DNA of 41,668 nucleotides, taken from the NCBI GenBank assembly GCA_030747125.1, contig JASLLI010000003.1, positions 1 to 41,668 on the forward strand, read 5' to 3'. This document shows, piece after piece, positions 28,784 to 39,828 of this stretch (positions are counted from its first letter, which is position 1; the number at the start of each line of letters is the position of its first letter). Origin of the DNA: Fidelibacterota bacterium (GTDB taxonomy: Bacteria > Fidelibacterota > Marinisomatia > SCGC-AAA003-L08 > D37C17). The notes under the pieces were generated by a model that saw only the letters and a list, made by a program, of their open reading frames with translations, made no database searches and was not told the DNA's origin. The position numbers and the translations under genes were made by a program.

Positions 28784-30181
28784 TCAGAATACAATATCCA
28801 ACTGCAGGGCAAATACGGAATTCATTTCCCAAAGACCATTAAGATAAGGTAAAAGGGTATATCGTGCAGAGATGTGGTGAGTGGAATCTAATTTACATTT
28901 TAACAAGGTAAAAATAGAAATCCCCTCTCCATAAAAGGGCTTAAGGCCGAACTCTCCTGCCATTCCCGGAAGTACCAAATACACTCTCGAACTCCAATCA
29001 TCAGTATTAAAATAAACTGTACCCAATGTTGAATTAAAGTTGCCCATAACTATTTTTTTTGATTGCAATTGAAGTATATATCCCCAATTTTCCTGCGGTT
29101 TAATAAGAATGAGTTTTCCTTTTGCTTTCCAGCCATTTCCTATGGTGAGGGTTAAATATTGCTTTTGTATTTCTGTTAATTGGGATTGCACAACTTCTGT
29201 CAATAACCTTTTGCGGTAATTTAAATCAAATTTGAAATGATGATTTTTTACCGCCATCCCCATAAATAGTTCCTGTCCTTTTTTTTCAGGTTCATTATCA
29301 TTTTGTATTTCTTTGGCAAAATCCTTCCATCCATAAAAAGAAATGCTTTCATTTTTAAAATATACAGCAAATAACACTCCCTTTTCATTTTGTGATTTGC
29401 CCAATCCGTTTGCAGGACTTCCGCTGAAAGGCTGCCATTTGGGAGGAAGATAACGAAACTGAGTGACAAATTTTAATCTACTGTTCCTGGAATAAAATTG
29501 AAAGTATTGAGCAAGTTTATCTTTTTGAATTGCTGATTCTGCTGTGACCCCCCAGCTATCTTGGTTATTTTTCATTGCAAGGGAATAGGATGGAAATTTA
29601 TTGGCTGAAATGATGGCATTTGGAATGAAAAGAATTTGGTGATGCTCCAATTTCGCTGTAGCTAAGAGAACTTTATCCACAATACCAATTTTATAATAGT
29701 TTTCCTTTTCCACCATTACACCAACAGGATTATAATAAGATGCTGCCCCCAAATAAGTTCCTGTTTTCCAATGTACCTTTCCCAAAGAGGCAGGATTTGA
29801 AGGAGACTTTATCGTGGCATAATCACTACCTAATAAAAGTCCATTTCCTGATTGAAACCTGAGAGACCCCACCTTAAAATCATATCCATTAAAATTGCCG
29901 GTGAGAAAAAACTTTTGATTGTTGAATTGATGTGTATCAATGGACTTATCCATCCTGAGCCCAAGTTGTACTTCATTAAAGGAATAGACCATTTTCTGGT
30001 GCCAAATATCCCTGCCATCTTTGTTAATGGTTCTTGCTCTGTATAAAAAAGAAGAGTGAATATTTTCAACGGGCTCATAATCCAGATCAATATAATCTTC
30101 TGAACTGGGGATAAAGTTGTCAGTCCATAAAAAGGAGATAATACATAAAATTGAACTACTTAAATGCAAGGGATACACCAT
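28784..30181 (-). CDS. Uncharacterised probable outer-membrane beta-barrel protein
   Basis: Signal-peptide-like N-terminus; alternating aromatic/polar beta-strand texture; C-term 'FALQLDIVF' ending in aromatic residue. Confidence 0.6.
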   Translation of the reverse strand: MVYPLHLSSSILCIISFLWTDNFIPSSEDYIDLDYEPVENIHSSFLYRARTINKDGRDIWHQKMVYSFNEVQLGLRMDKSIDTHQFNNQKFFLTGNFNGYDFKVGSLRFQSGNGLLLGSDYATIKSPSNPASLGKVHWKTGTYLGAASYYNPVGVMVEKENYYKIGIVDKVLLATAKLEHHQILFIPNAIISANKFPSYSLAMKNNQDSWGVTAESAIQKDKLAQYFQFYSRNSRLKFVTQFRYLPPKWQPFSGSPANGLGKSQNEKGVLFAVYFKNESISFYGWKDFAKEIQNDNEPEKKGQELFMGMAVKNHHFKFDLNYRKRLLTEVVQSQLTEIQKQYLTLTIGNGWKAKGKLILIKPQENWGYILQLQSKKIVMGNFNSTLGTVYFNTDDWSSRVYLVLPGMAGEFGLKPFYGEGISIFTLLKCKLDSTHHISARYTLLPYLNGLWEMNSVFALQLDIVF

Positions 30182-30881
30182 AGGTGATTCCTAATTGGGG
30201 ATGGAGCAGAAAAAAAAGTTCAGGGGTTAATTTTTTTACTTGAAAAACTGTACCACACAATATCTCAGTAGTTCCGGACATCATTCCCATTTTGATTTTT
30301 GAATTTGCGAATATGGCATATTCCCAAATAAAGTTTAATTCAGGAGGATAGAGCATATCTTTAAATAGAGCAACCTGAAATTGATGTTTCTCAAGATAGT
30401 AAACTACATCGAACCGGAATATTTGGGGCAGGTCATTTTTCAATCTGTCAGTAATAAACAAATTTTTCAATTCAATGGAATACTGAAAAGTTGAATCGGA
30501 ACGGGTGAGATAGATTCCCGTAGAAGATGCATATAAATCGGGATAATTTTTTATGAGCACAGAGTAACCCTGAATAATGGGTCCCAAGCGGAAACCTCTG
30601 CCAATGGACGTAGAAAATTTTAATTCAAAAACTGATTCTCTGTACAGATTATCACCTGAAGTACTAAAAAAGGCGTGAAATGGGAATGAACTTATTTTAT
30701 TGTTAAAGTGAATTTGAGATTGGGCGAAGGCGGGCATCCCGTAAGGAGTGATATGGGAAAGGTGTAGTTGCTGACCATACTTAAAATCTAAATATTGATA
30801 TTTGAAGGTATTTTCAAATGCAGGGAAACAGAGTTTAGATAAAAACAAAACAAAGAGAAGGGATGATTTTTTTTGGGACAT
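30156..30881 (-). CDS. Uncharacterised secreted, probable beta-rich/outer-membrane protein
   Basis: Signal peptide 'MSQKKSSLLFVLFLSKLCFPAF'; beta-strand texture; C-term 'LGITYGVSLAFK'; 26-bp overlap with the next gene. Confidence 0.6.
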   Translation of the reverse strand: MSQKKSSLLFVLFLSKLCFPAFENTFKYQYLDFKYGQQLHLSHITPYGMPAFAQSQIHFNNKISSFPFHAFFSTSGDNLYRESVFELKFSTSIGRGFRLGPIIQGYSVLIKNYPDLYASSTGIYLTRSDSTFQYSIELKNLFITDRLKNDLPQIFRFDVVYYLEKHQFQVALFKDMLYPPELNFIWEYAIFANSKIKMGMMSGTTEILCGTVFQVKKLTPELFFLLHPQLGITYGVSLAFK

Positions 30882-30911
30882 ATTTAGTGTTATTTAGATA
30901 ATCAATAATTT

Positions 30912-32524
<1,613 letters not shown>

Positions 32525-32602
32525 TTAAACTATGATTTAATTTAATTTATCCTGGCTTCAATAAACAGAAATAGGAAATTAACCTCCAAATCTGTTTTTT
32601 CT

Positions 32603-33574
32603 ATGACGATATTAATAAGAAAATTTACGCCTAAAGATACCAGGGATTGGGATGAGTTTGTCCTCAACTCAAATAATGGTACCATATTTCATACCCGAAA
32701 ATTTCTGGGGTATCATCCTCCAGACCATTTTAAGGATAACAGCCTCATATTCGAAAAAAAGGGAAATATCCTCGCCTTACTTCCTGCAGCAATAATTAGG
32801 AGTGAAAAGGAGAAAATACTCATTTCTCATCCCGGCGCTTCAGTAGGTGCTCTTGTGGTGAGTGAAAATATCTCATTCGCTGAAACTTTATCCCTTACCA
32901 AGAAATTAGTGGAGTATGCAAAGGATCAAAAAATAAACAAAGTGCAGCTTACAATACCTCCGATTATATATTCTCATAAACCCTCTCATTATTTGGATTT
33001 TTCCTTCCAAAAGCAGGGGTTTACTTACAAAAAGAGAGAAATGTCCAGTATCCTTTTTTTGGAAGATACCATCGAACAAAACTTGAAAAAATTTAAACCT
33101 ACCCATCGCACCGCTGTCAGAAAGGGTATTAAATCCGGAATTGAAGTGAATCAATCAGAAGATATTCAATCTTTTTATAAAATTCTGGAAAACAATCTTT
33201 CCATTCGTCACAATGTAAAGCCAACACACACACTTGAGGAACTAACAAAACTCATAAAGATGTTCCCGGAAGAGATACAATTAACAGCTGCATTTTATAA
33301 AAATAAAATGATTGGCGGCGTGGTGAATTTCTGTGTGAATCGTCAAGTTATGCTGGCATTCTATATCAGTCATTTACCTGAATTTCAAGAGATGCGCCCC
33401 TTAAATACACTCTTCTATTATATTTTTGATAAAGCCATTTCAAAGGGATATACTATTTATGATTTTGGGATATTTACCGTAGGGGAATCTCCAAATATGG
33501 GCTTAGCCCGCTTTAAAGAAAACTTCGGTGCCAGCGGAATTTTCCGTGATACTCTGGAACTCAATCTGACCTGA
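32603..33574 (+). CDS. GNAT/FemAB-like acyltransferase (BioF2-like)
   Basis: 'DWDEFVLNSNNGTIFHTRKFLGYHP', 'RTAVRKGIKSGIEV', 'FYYIFDKAISKGYTIYDFG' pattern of FemAB-related acetyltransferases. Confidence 0.72.
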   Translation: MTILIRKFTPKDTRDWDEFVLNSNNGTIFHTRKFLGYHPPDHFKDNSLIFEKKGNILALLPAAIIRSEKEKILISHPGASVGALVVSENISFAETLSLTKKLVEYAKDQKINKVQLTIPPIIYSHKPSHYLDFSFQKQGFTYKKREMSSILFLEDTIEQNLKKFKPTHRTAVRKGIKSGIEVNQSEDIQSFYKILENNLSIRHNVKPTHTLEELTKLIKMFPEEIQLTAAFYKNKMIGGVVNFCVNRQVMLAFYISHLPEFQEMRPLNTLFYYIFDKAISKGYTIYDFGIFTVGESPNMGLARFKENFGASGIFRDTLELNLT

Positions 33575-35013
33575 TGTCCCTAAAACTTCTGGGGAAGCAA
33601 TCCATCATTTATGGTGTGGGACATATAGCGGTACGGGGGGTTACCTTTCTACTACTCCCGCTCTACACCAATGTCTTCTCCCTGCAGGACTATGGTGTAA
33701 TTTCTCTTGCCTATACCTTTTTAGGTTTCATGGGCATTGTATTGAACTATGGGCTGGATGCCTCTTTATTGAAACATTATGTCCCTGCAGAAAAAAGTGA
33801 AAGGACATCCATTTTAACCACTGCCTATGTATCCTTTTTTTTCACCACCCTCGTTTTTTCACTATTGTTTTTCCAGTTTCGAAGTCAGGTGGGAACACTT
33901 CTGTTTGATGATGCAAATCCGGAAATCGCAGGATTAGTTGCAGCAATTTTATTTTTAGATACTCTGTGGTCAATCCATGTTCTCATTCTTCGTGCGGAAG
34001 GAAAAGCCTATTATTTCACCACGGTCAACTTAATAAATGTAATTATTACCCTTACGCTCAACCTGCTATTTGTATTCAAGTTTCAATGGGGAATAAAAGG
34101 GGTCCTCCTCAGTAATATGATTGCTTCCTGTATTATTTTCACAACCACTTTACCAATTATATTCCGCAGGATATCTCTGTCAAAACTGTCATGGATTCAT
34201 TGGAAGAAACTCATGCACTTTGGTCTGCCCTTTCTCCCGTCAGGAGTTTTTGCAATGATTTTAGAGCTCTCTGACCGCTATGTTTTACGATATCTTACCG
34301 ATGTAGGCACCGTTGGGCTCTATAGCGCCGGTTATAAATTGGGGATGCTGATGATGCTGGTGGTAATGGGATTTAATATGGCCTGGCAGCCATATTTTTT
34401 AAAAAAAGAGGTGCAGGACAGGGACTATATAACAAAGGTAACTACTATTACCCTCACCGGTCTCGGTTTTCTGTTTATCCTTATCATTTTATGGATTGAT
34501 ACTATTGTCACTTTTGAAATAGGAAGCTTTTCACCTATTGGTTCTGAGTATTGGTCTGCAACCCAAATCGTTCCTCTTATTGCCTTAGCCTATATCTTTC
34601 ATGCTGCCTATCTCCTCCAGTTACCTGGTGTGTACCTGTTGGAGAAATCTTTTTGGATACCCTGGATTCGCGGAGTAGGTGCAGTGAGTAATATTGCGTT
34701 AAATTTTCTTCTGATTCCCATTTATGGTATCATGGGTGCTGCCACCGCCACCTGCATATCCTTTATATTAATGGCAGTGATTTTATTTATGGTGAATAAG
34801 CGTTTTTTTCCTGTAAACTATGAATGGAACAAGATTTTGATAATTGGCTCAACTGTTTTTTTAATATGGCTGCTCCAATCAACTTATGAATTTAGTGTAA
34901 TTGTTAATTTACTACTCACGGCGGCTTACCCTTTGTCAGTGATCCTATTCAGAGTAGTGAACTATAAAAGCATTTTACTGCTATTTACCAAAAATGAGTT
35001 ACCCCAAAATTGA
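33574..35013 (+). CDS. Oligosaccharide flippase family protein (Wzx-like)
   Basis: Polytopic; 'YGVGHIAVRGVTFLLLPLYTNVFSLQDYGVISL', 'LSDRYVLRYLTDVGTVGLYSAGYKLG'; TGATG overlap with the upstream gene. Confidence 0.9.
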   Translation: MSLKLLGKQSIIYGVGHIAVRGVTFLLLPLYTNVFSLQDYGVISLAYTFLGFMGIVLNYGLDASLLKHYVPAEKSERTSILTTAYVSFFFTTLVFSLLFFQFRSQVGTLLFDDANPEIAGLVAAILFLDTLWSIHVLILRAEGKAYYFTTVNLINVIITLTLNLLFVFKFQWGIKGVLLSNMIASCIIFTTTLPIIFRRISLSKLSWIHWKKLMHFGLPFLPSGVFAMILELSDRYVLRYLTDVGTVGLYSAGYKLGMLMMLVVMGFNMAWQPYFLKKEVQDRDYITKVTTITLTGLGFLFILIILWIDTIVTFEIGSFSPIGSEYWSATQIVPLIALAYIFHAAYLLQLPGVYLLEKSFWIPWIRGVGAVSNIALNFLLIPIYGIMGAATATCISFILMAVILFMVNKRFFPVNYEWNKILIIGSTVFLIWLLQSTYEFSVIVNLLLTAAYPLSVILFRVVNYKSILLLFTKNELPQN

Positions 35014-36225
35014 CTGTAATAATTCTTTAATTGATTGTGCAAATTGCCCTTTCCCAAACCGCTTAATGGTGGTATTACGAATTTCTTCTCTGTCAAATTG
35101 GTGATAATTTTGAATCATTTTCTGTATTCCTTCTTTTAGAGCTGAGACTGACTCTGGTTTTGCCAAAAAACCCACTTCTGAGGTAACAATATCTTCCGGT
35201 CCCCCGCAATCTGTTGCCACTACAGGAACCCCACAAGCTCCTGCTTCAATTAATGCCATCCCAAAAGTTTCAACTTGTGAGGGTAATACTAGAATATCAG
35301 CTTTATGCAATTCCTTTACCAACTCTGCTTGTGGGAGATGGCCAAGAAATTTTACGGATTTGGATATTCCCTTAGAATAAACCATCTTTTCCAACTGTTT
35401 TCTCAAAGACCCTTTTCCTGCTAAATAGAGCGCAAGAGAATGACCTTCATTAATTATCTGATGGAATGCCTCTAACAAAATATCAATGCGTTTTTCCTCT
35501 CTAAAATGGGCAATACATAAAATATTTTTCGGTGTGTTTTCTGAGCGTGTTGCCAAAGTGAAAATATCTTCATCTACAGGGTTAGGAAGCAAAGCCAATT
35601 TTGAAGAAAATTCAGGATAATTATTGTTTAACGAATTATACAAATCATTTGAGGTGGCAATGATTTTTGATGCATTTGTATAAGTAGTTTTTATCAGCCC
35701 AATTTGAATTTCTGAAAAGTCATTATTAAGGAATTCTTTTAAATGTTCTGAAACCATGAAGGGAATCTGTTGACTATTCAGATATTCCCCCAATGCTGCT
35801 CCTGCCCAGAGGGTTGACTGAAACCAAACGGCATCAGGCCTCCCTTCTTTTTGTATCAAATGTTGAAATAATTTCAGGGTTATTAAAGTATAACGCTGGA
35901 ACGCCATCTTCTCTAATTTAGGGAAAATATTCACAGACTGAGATATATAGGTTGGAATCCCCTCCTCAATTTTTTCCTGAATATTGCTGCTAAACGGAGC
36001 TCTGAACACGTCTTTTACAGAATGTACTATATGCGTTCCGACAACAACATTCAACCCACACTCTTTAAGCATTTGGGCTCTTTCTTTGAAAAAAGTACCA
36101 CTCTCAGGATGTAATTCTGTAGGGTACCAGGATGGAATAATGAAAAGTTTCAATGTATAAAAATCTGGTAAATTTTCCGGGTATAATTTCCAGACATCTG
36201 TCATTTTTTGAAATAAATAAGACAA
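34999..36225 (-). CDS. Glycosyltransferase family 4 protein
   Basis: 'IPSWYPTELHPESGTFFKERAQ', 'FLGHLPQAELVKELHKADILVLPSQVETFGMALIEAGACGVPVVATDCGGPEDIV'. True start may be a TTG at 36153. Confidence 0.92.
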   Translation of the reverse strand: MSYLFQKMTDVWKLYPENLPDFYTLKLFIIPSWYPTELHPESGTFFKERAQMLKECGLNVVVGTHIVHSVKDVFRAPFSSNIQEKIEEGIPTYISQSVNIFPKLEKMAFQRYTLITLKLFQHLIQKEGRPDAVWFQSTLWAGAALGEYLNSQQIPFMVSEHLKEFLNNDFSEIQIGLIKTTYTNASKIIATSNDLYNSLNNNYPEFSSKLALLPNPVDEDIFTLATRSENTPKNILCIAHFREEKRIDILLEAFHQIINEGHSLALYLAGKGSLRKQLEKMVYSKGISKSVKFLGHLPQAELVKELHKADILVLPSQVETFGMALIEAGACGVPVVATDCGGPEDIVTSEVGFLAKPESVSALKEGIQKMIQNYHQFDREEIRNTTIKRFGKGQFAQSIKELLQSILG

Positions 36226-36233
36226 ATACTAAA

Positions 36234-37319
36234 TTGAAAATTCTCTACATCTCTCCGGAAAATACAGTAGGCACACTGAGCCTTTGGAAAAAAGCCCATG
36301 AAGACCGTGGAAACCAATGCGAATTTGTTACTATGTACCCCTCCCGTTTTCATGATGATAATGGAATTTGTCTGCACCTTCCCCTCATTAAATCGAACCC
36401 TGCATATATGCAGATGCGCCATAATTATTATAAACTTAGCCGGGGTGCATCCGGTGATTACACAGAAAAAAAAGGGTATCCTCCCACTTGGCAGGCTTCT
36501 TCCCATTTGGAAAAATATTTTTTCAGATTCAGAGATTTACTCTGGAGTCATTGGATTGAGCCTGCCATTAAAAAATACAACCTATTGGAGTATGATATCT
36601 ACCACCTTGAATGGGGATTGGACTTTTATCGCGACGGCAGGTTTGCACAAAAATTGGCAGATATGGGAAAACCTCTTGTCTGCACCTACCATGGTCAGGA
36701 TATGCGTACCAGAGGGGTGATCCCTGCCATTGATAAGTTGAGCAAACTCAATCTCACCAGCGAATTAGATTTATTAGAAAAGCATCCTCATATTCACTAT
36801 CTGTTTTTACCCTACGATACTTCAAAAGACATTCCGGACTATGGGGTGCAATCTACTCCCCAAGTCTGCCACACCCCCACTAATAGATATTATAAGGGTA
36901 GTGATATTATCATTCCTGTATGTGAAAAACTGGCAGCTGAGAAAATTATAAATTTCACCTTAGTTGAAAATGCTCCCCATAAAGATGTGTATAAAATAAA
37001 AAGCAATTCTGACATCGTAATTGATCAGATAGGTAACCGGGGAGGATGGGGGTATGGTATGAATTCTGTGGAAGCTTTATCTTTAGGAAATTGTTGTCTA
37101 ACAGAACTAACTGAAAAATATATTCAGTTTATCCCGGATCATCCATTTGTTAATGTCAATGCAGGTACATTGGAAAATCACTTGAGGGAGTTAGCTTCAA
37201 ACCCGGAACTCATTAAGGAGCATAAACAAAAAAGCAGAGATTGGGTTGTGAAGTACCATGATGTACACAATACAGCTGAAAAATTATACTCCTATTACAA
37301 AATAGCGGGGATAATATGA
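36234..37319 (+). CDS. Glycosyltransferase-like protein (GT-B texture)
   Basis: 'LKILYISPENTVGTLSLWKKAHEDRGNQCEFVTMYPSRF', 'VDQIGNRGGWGYGMNSVEALSLGNCCLTE'-type C-terminal domain. ORF is open from 36153; TTG at 36234 gives a natural N-terminus and avoids overlap with the divergent gene. Confidence 0.7.
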   Translation: MKILYISPENTVGTLSLWKKAHEDRGNQCEFVTMYPSRFHDDNGICLHLPLIKSNPAYMQMRHNYYKLSRGASGDYTEKKGYPPTWQASSHLEKYFFRFRDLLWSHWIEPAIKKYNLLEYDIYHLEWGLDFYRDGRFAQKLADMGKPLVCTYHGQDMRTRGVIPAIDKLSKLNLTSELDLLEKHPHIHYLFLPYDTSKDIPDYGVQSTPQVCHTPTNRYYKGSDIIIPVCEKLAAEKIINFTLVENAPHKDVYKIKSNSDIVIDQIGNRGGWGYGMNSVEALSLGNCCLTELTEKYIQFIPDHPFVNVNAGTLENHLRELASNPELIKEHKQKSRDWVVKYHDVHNTAEKLYSYYKIAGII

Positions 37320-38218
37320 AATCGCCGTCAATAGATATCATCATTCCCTGTTATAATGTTGAGCACAGCATAGCAAAATGCATCAACAGCATTCTAAGGC
37401 AGGCAGAAATTGAAAATACGCTAACTTTGTACCTCATCAATGATGGTTCAACAGACAAAACAGTAAGCATACTACATGAGTTTGATGTATATGAAAATAT
37501 TTACCTTCTGCACCAACCTTATAATAAAGGATTAGCTGCTGCAAGAAATTTGGGTATTGAATCGGGCAAGGGGGAGTTGCTCATCTTTTTAGATAGTGAT
37601 ATGGTTGTGGAGGAAGGTTGGTTGTCAACACACCTAACTGCAATTGCAAAACCGGGAGTGGTGGGAGTTTTAGGGAAGAGTGAGCCCTTTCGTGATGACA
37701 GAAGCAAATTAAACAAATACCTGTATCATAAAAAGAGGGGAGCCGGAAAGTACGGCGAAAATACAGCCATCCCCTGTCAGTATTTCCTCTTTAATAACAC
37801 TTCAATTAAACGCTCAGTTTTAAAAAATACTGGTGTATTTGATGAGCGGATTACAAAGTATGGTGGTGAAGATACAGACCTTGCCATTCGTATTTTTGAA
37901 CATTTTCCTCAGGGGCTCAGATATTCAGCGAAAGCCCTCTGCTACCACCACCACCCCAGAACATTTCAGGAATTTTGTCACTCCATGTATTTGTATGGGA
38001 AAAACAATTTACATTTTCTCCTGTTAAAGCACCCTGATCACAGCAAGGTATTAGCAGGGGACTACCTGCAATCCTTCAAGGGGAAATTAATATTTAATGT
38101 CTGCATACGGTCAATCTGCCTCATTATAAATAAGGTGATTGATAACTATTTTGTAATGCGGTATTTAGTAGTGGAGTCTGTTATTCGGGGAGAAAGAGAT
38201 GGAGAGAAGGGTGTGTAA
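37316..38218 (+). CDS. Glycosyltransferase family 2 protein
   Basis: 'IDIIIPCYNVEHSIAKCINSIL', 'LINDGSTDKTVSIL', 'GLAAARNLGIESGKGELLIFLDSDMVVEEGWL'; 4-bp ATGA overlap with the upstream gene. Confidence 0.94.
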   Translation: MKSPSIDIIIPCYNVEHSIAKCINSILRQAEIENTLTLYLINDGSTDKTVSILHEFDVYENIYLLHQPYNKGLAAARNLGIESGKGELLIFLDSDMVVEEGWLSTHLTAIAKPGVVGVLGKSEPFRDDRSKLNKYLYHKKRGAGKYGENTAIPCQYFLFNNTSIKRSVLKNTGVFDERITKYGGEDTDLAIRIFEHFPQGLRYSAKALCYHHHPRTFQEFCHSMYLYGKNNLHFLLLKHPDHSKVLAGDYLQSFKGKLIFNVCIRSICLIINKVIDNYFVMRYLVVESVIRGERDGEKGV

Positions 38219-38707
38219 TTACCCGGTTTCAAATTCACCCGATTGTAACTCTTCTTCAGTTGCCAGTTCCCATTCATCGCTGAATAGTTCAGGCTCTGCC
38301 ACCTGTTCTTCTGCCGCCTGTGTAAGCGTTTCAGTGGAGACTTCTTTTTCAGGGCTTAACTGATGCAGTATGAGAAGGGGAAAGAGAGAAAACAAGCTGA
38401 TTCCCAAAGCTCCGGCAATGCCGCCTGAATGAAATACAATGGCTCCCACAGGATGGGGAACTTCTTCCACGCCATAAAGAAAAAAAATGGAGATTGCCAG
38501 AAGGAAGCCGGCAGAAGAAATAACCCAGGCAAAAATACGGATATCAAATACATCCAATAAAATGCTGTATAATACCCAGAATATAAGAGTGGAAGTGAGG
38601 TAAACCAGAGAGAGATTCAGGTTGTTATTTCCCAGAGATGTGAAAAAGAGAAGCAATCCTAGGAAGAGGATGATTCCGCCACCTGCTTTTTTCAGGTTGA
38701 AATTCAT
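38219..38707 (-). CDS. Uncharacterised membrane protein with acidic C-terminal tail
   Basis: Four predicted hydrophobic segments, tail 'EKEVSTETLTQAAEEQVAEPELFSDEWELATEEELQSGEFETG'. ORF open to 38830; Met at 38707 is the more natural start. Confidence 0.6.
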   Translation of the reverse strand: MNFNLKKAGGGIILFLGLLLFFTSLGNNNLNLSLVYLTSTLIFWVLYSILLDVFDIRIFAWVISSAGFLLAISIFFLYGVEEVPHPVGAIVFHSGGIAGALGISLFSLFPLLILHQLSPEKEVSTETLTQAAEEQVAEPELFSDEWELATEEELQSGEFETG

Positions 38708-38844
38708 TTGATTTTGCAAAAGAATTGACTTTTTCCCACAGGTTAAATTTCCAACTATCCCGGAAACTTTACAAGCCTTAGGATGATAAATATTAAAAAA
38801 AGGGATTCTTTCCGGCTTGAATACTCTCATTGTAAATTTTTAAG

Positions 38845-39828
38845 GTGAATATGAGCAGAACCATTAAAATTGGTGTCATTGGCGCTGGTCATTTAGGGAA
38901 TTTCCACCTGAAGCATCTGGCAAAAATCCCGGAATATTCTCTGGTGGGATTTTATGATTCAAATGAAAACCGAGCGAAAGAAATGGAGAAAAACCATTCC
39001 GTTCCAAATTTCGAATCCATTGAACATTTAACCCAATCTGTTGATGCAGTCTCTGTAGTAACGCCTACTCCCTTCCATTTTAATACGGCGGATATTGCCC
39101 TTAATGCAGGTTGCCATGTGTTTATTGAAAAACCTATCACCGATAATATCACACATGCCTGGAAGTTGCTCCAAAAAGCCGAAGAAAATAATAAAATTAT
39201 ACAGGTGGGGCATATCGAACGCTTTAATCCGGCTTTTAGAGCAGTATCATCTACCGGAATGCAGCCCCGCTTTATTGAGTCTCATCGTTTGGCACCATTT
39301 AATCCCCGTGGAAATGATGTGCCGGTTATATTGGATTTAATGATTCACGACCTTGATGTAATTTTATCAATGGTGAATTCTGACATCAGGGACATAAAAG
39401 CAAATGGGGTGAAAGTGGTTTCATCTTCTGTGGATATAGCCAATGCACGGTTGGAATTTCAAAATGGATGTGTTGCAAATATCACTGCCAGCAGGATTTC
39501 TCAAAAGTCCATGCGGAAAATGCGTCTCTTTCAGGAAGAAGATTACATCACCATTGATTTTCAATCCGGTATAGTAGAGGAGTATAAAATTTTAAGGGAA
39601 GCCCCGGAGCCGGCAGAAGGTGATAAGGTGGTAGAGTTAGCAGGGGAACATCCCAAATATGTTCACTACTGTAAGCCGGAGATTTTGCAGCACGATGCCC
39701 TACGCGAGGAATTACTTCACTTTGCTCAATCCATTAAGGAATCCACAACACCGGAAACAGACGGTGCCAGCGCAACAAAAGCCCTTAGTTTGGCATTGGA
39801 AATTCAAAAAATTATTGACAAAACCTAA
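38845..39828 (+). CDS. Gfo/Idh/MocA family oxidoreductase
   Basis: 'KIGVIGAGHLGNFHLKHLAKIPEYSLVGFYDSN', 'VFIEKPI', 'VGHIERFNPA'; GTG start or ATG at 38851. Confidence 0.94.
   Translation: MNMSRTIKIGVIGAGHLGNFHLKHLAKIPEYSLVGFYDSNENRAKEMEKNHSVPNFESIEHLTQSVDAVSVVTPTPFHFNTADIALNAGCHVFIEKPITDNITHAWKLLQKAEENNKIIQVGHIERFNPAFRAVSSTGMQPRFIESHRLAPFNPRGNDVPVILDLMIHDLDVILSMVNSDIRDIKANGVKVVSSSVDIANARLEFQNGCVANITASRISQKSMRKMRLFQEEDYITIDFQSGIVEEYKILREAPEPAEGDKVVELAGEHPKYVHYCKPEILQHDALREELLHFAQSIKESTTPETDGASATKALSLALEIQKIIDKT

Noticed and set aside
28758-28832. N-terminal extension of the amidase ORF
   Set aside because: The extension overlaps the preceding gene; Met at 28757 gives a clear signal peptide.
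30156-30181. Possible frameshift splitting one barrel gene into two ORFs
   Set aside because: The downstream ORF has its own signal-peptide-like N-terminus and the upstream ORF ends in a barrel-like C-terminus, so two genes with a short overlap is more likely.
39659-39814. N-terminal extension of the LpxB ORF (MFTTVSRRFCSTMPYARN...)
   Set aside because: It overlaps the Gfo/Idh gene in another frame and does not look like LpxB; the family start is near the TTG at 39815.
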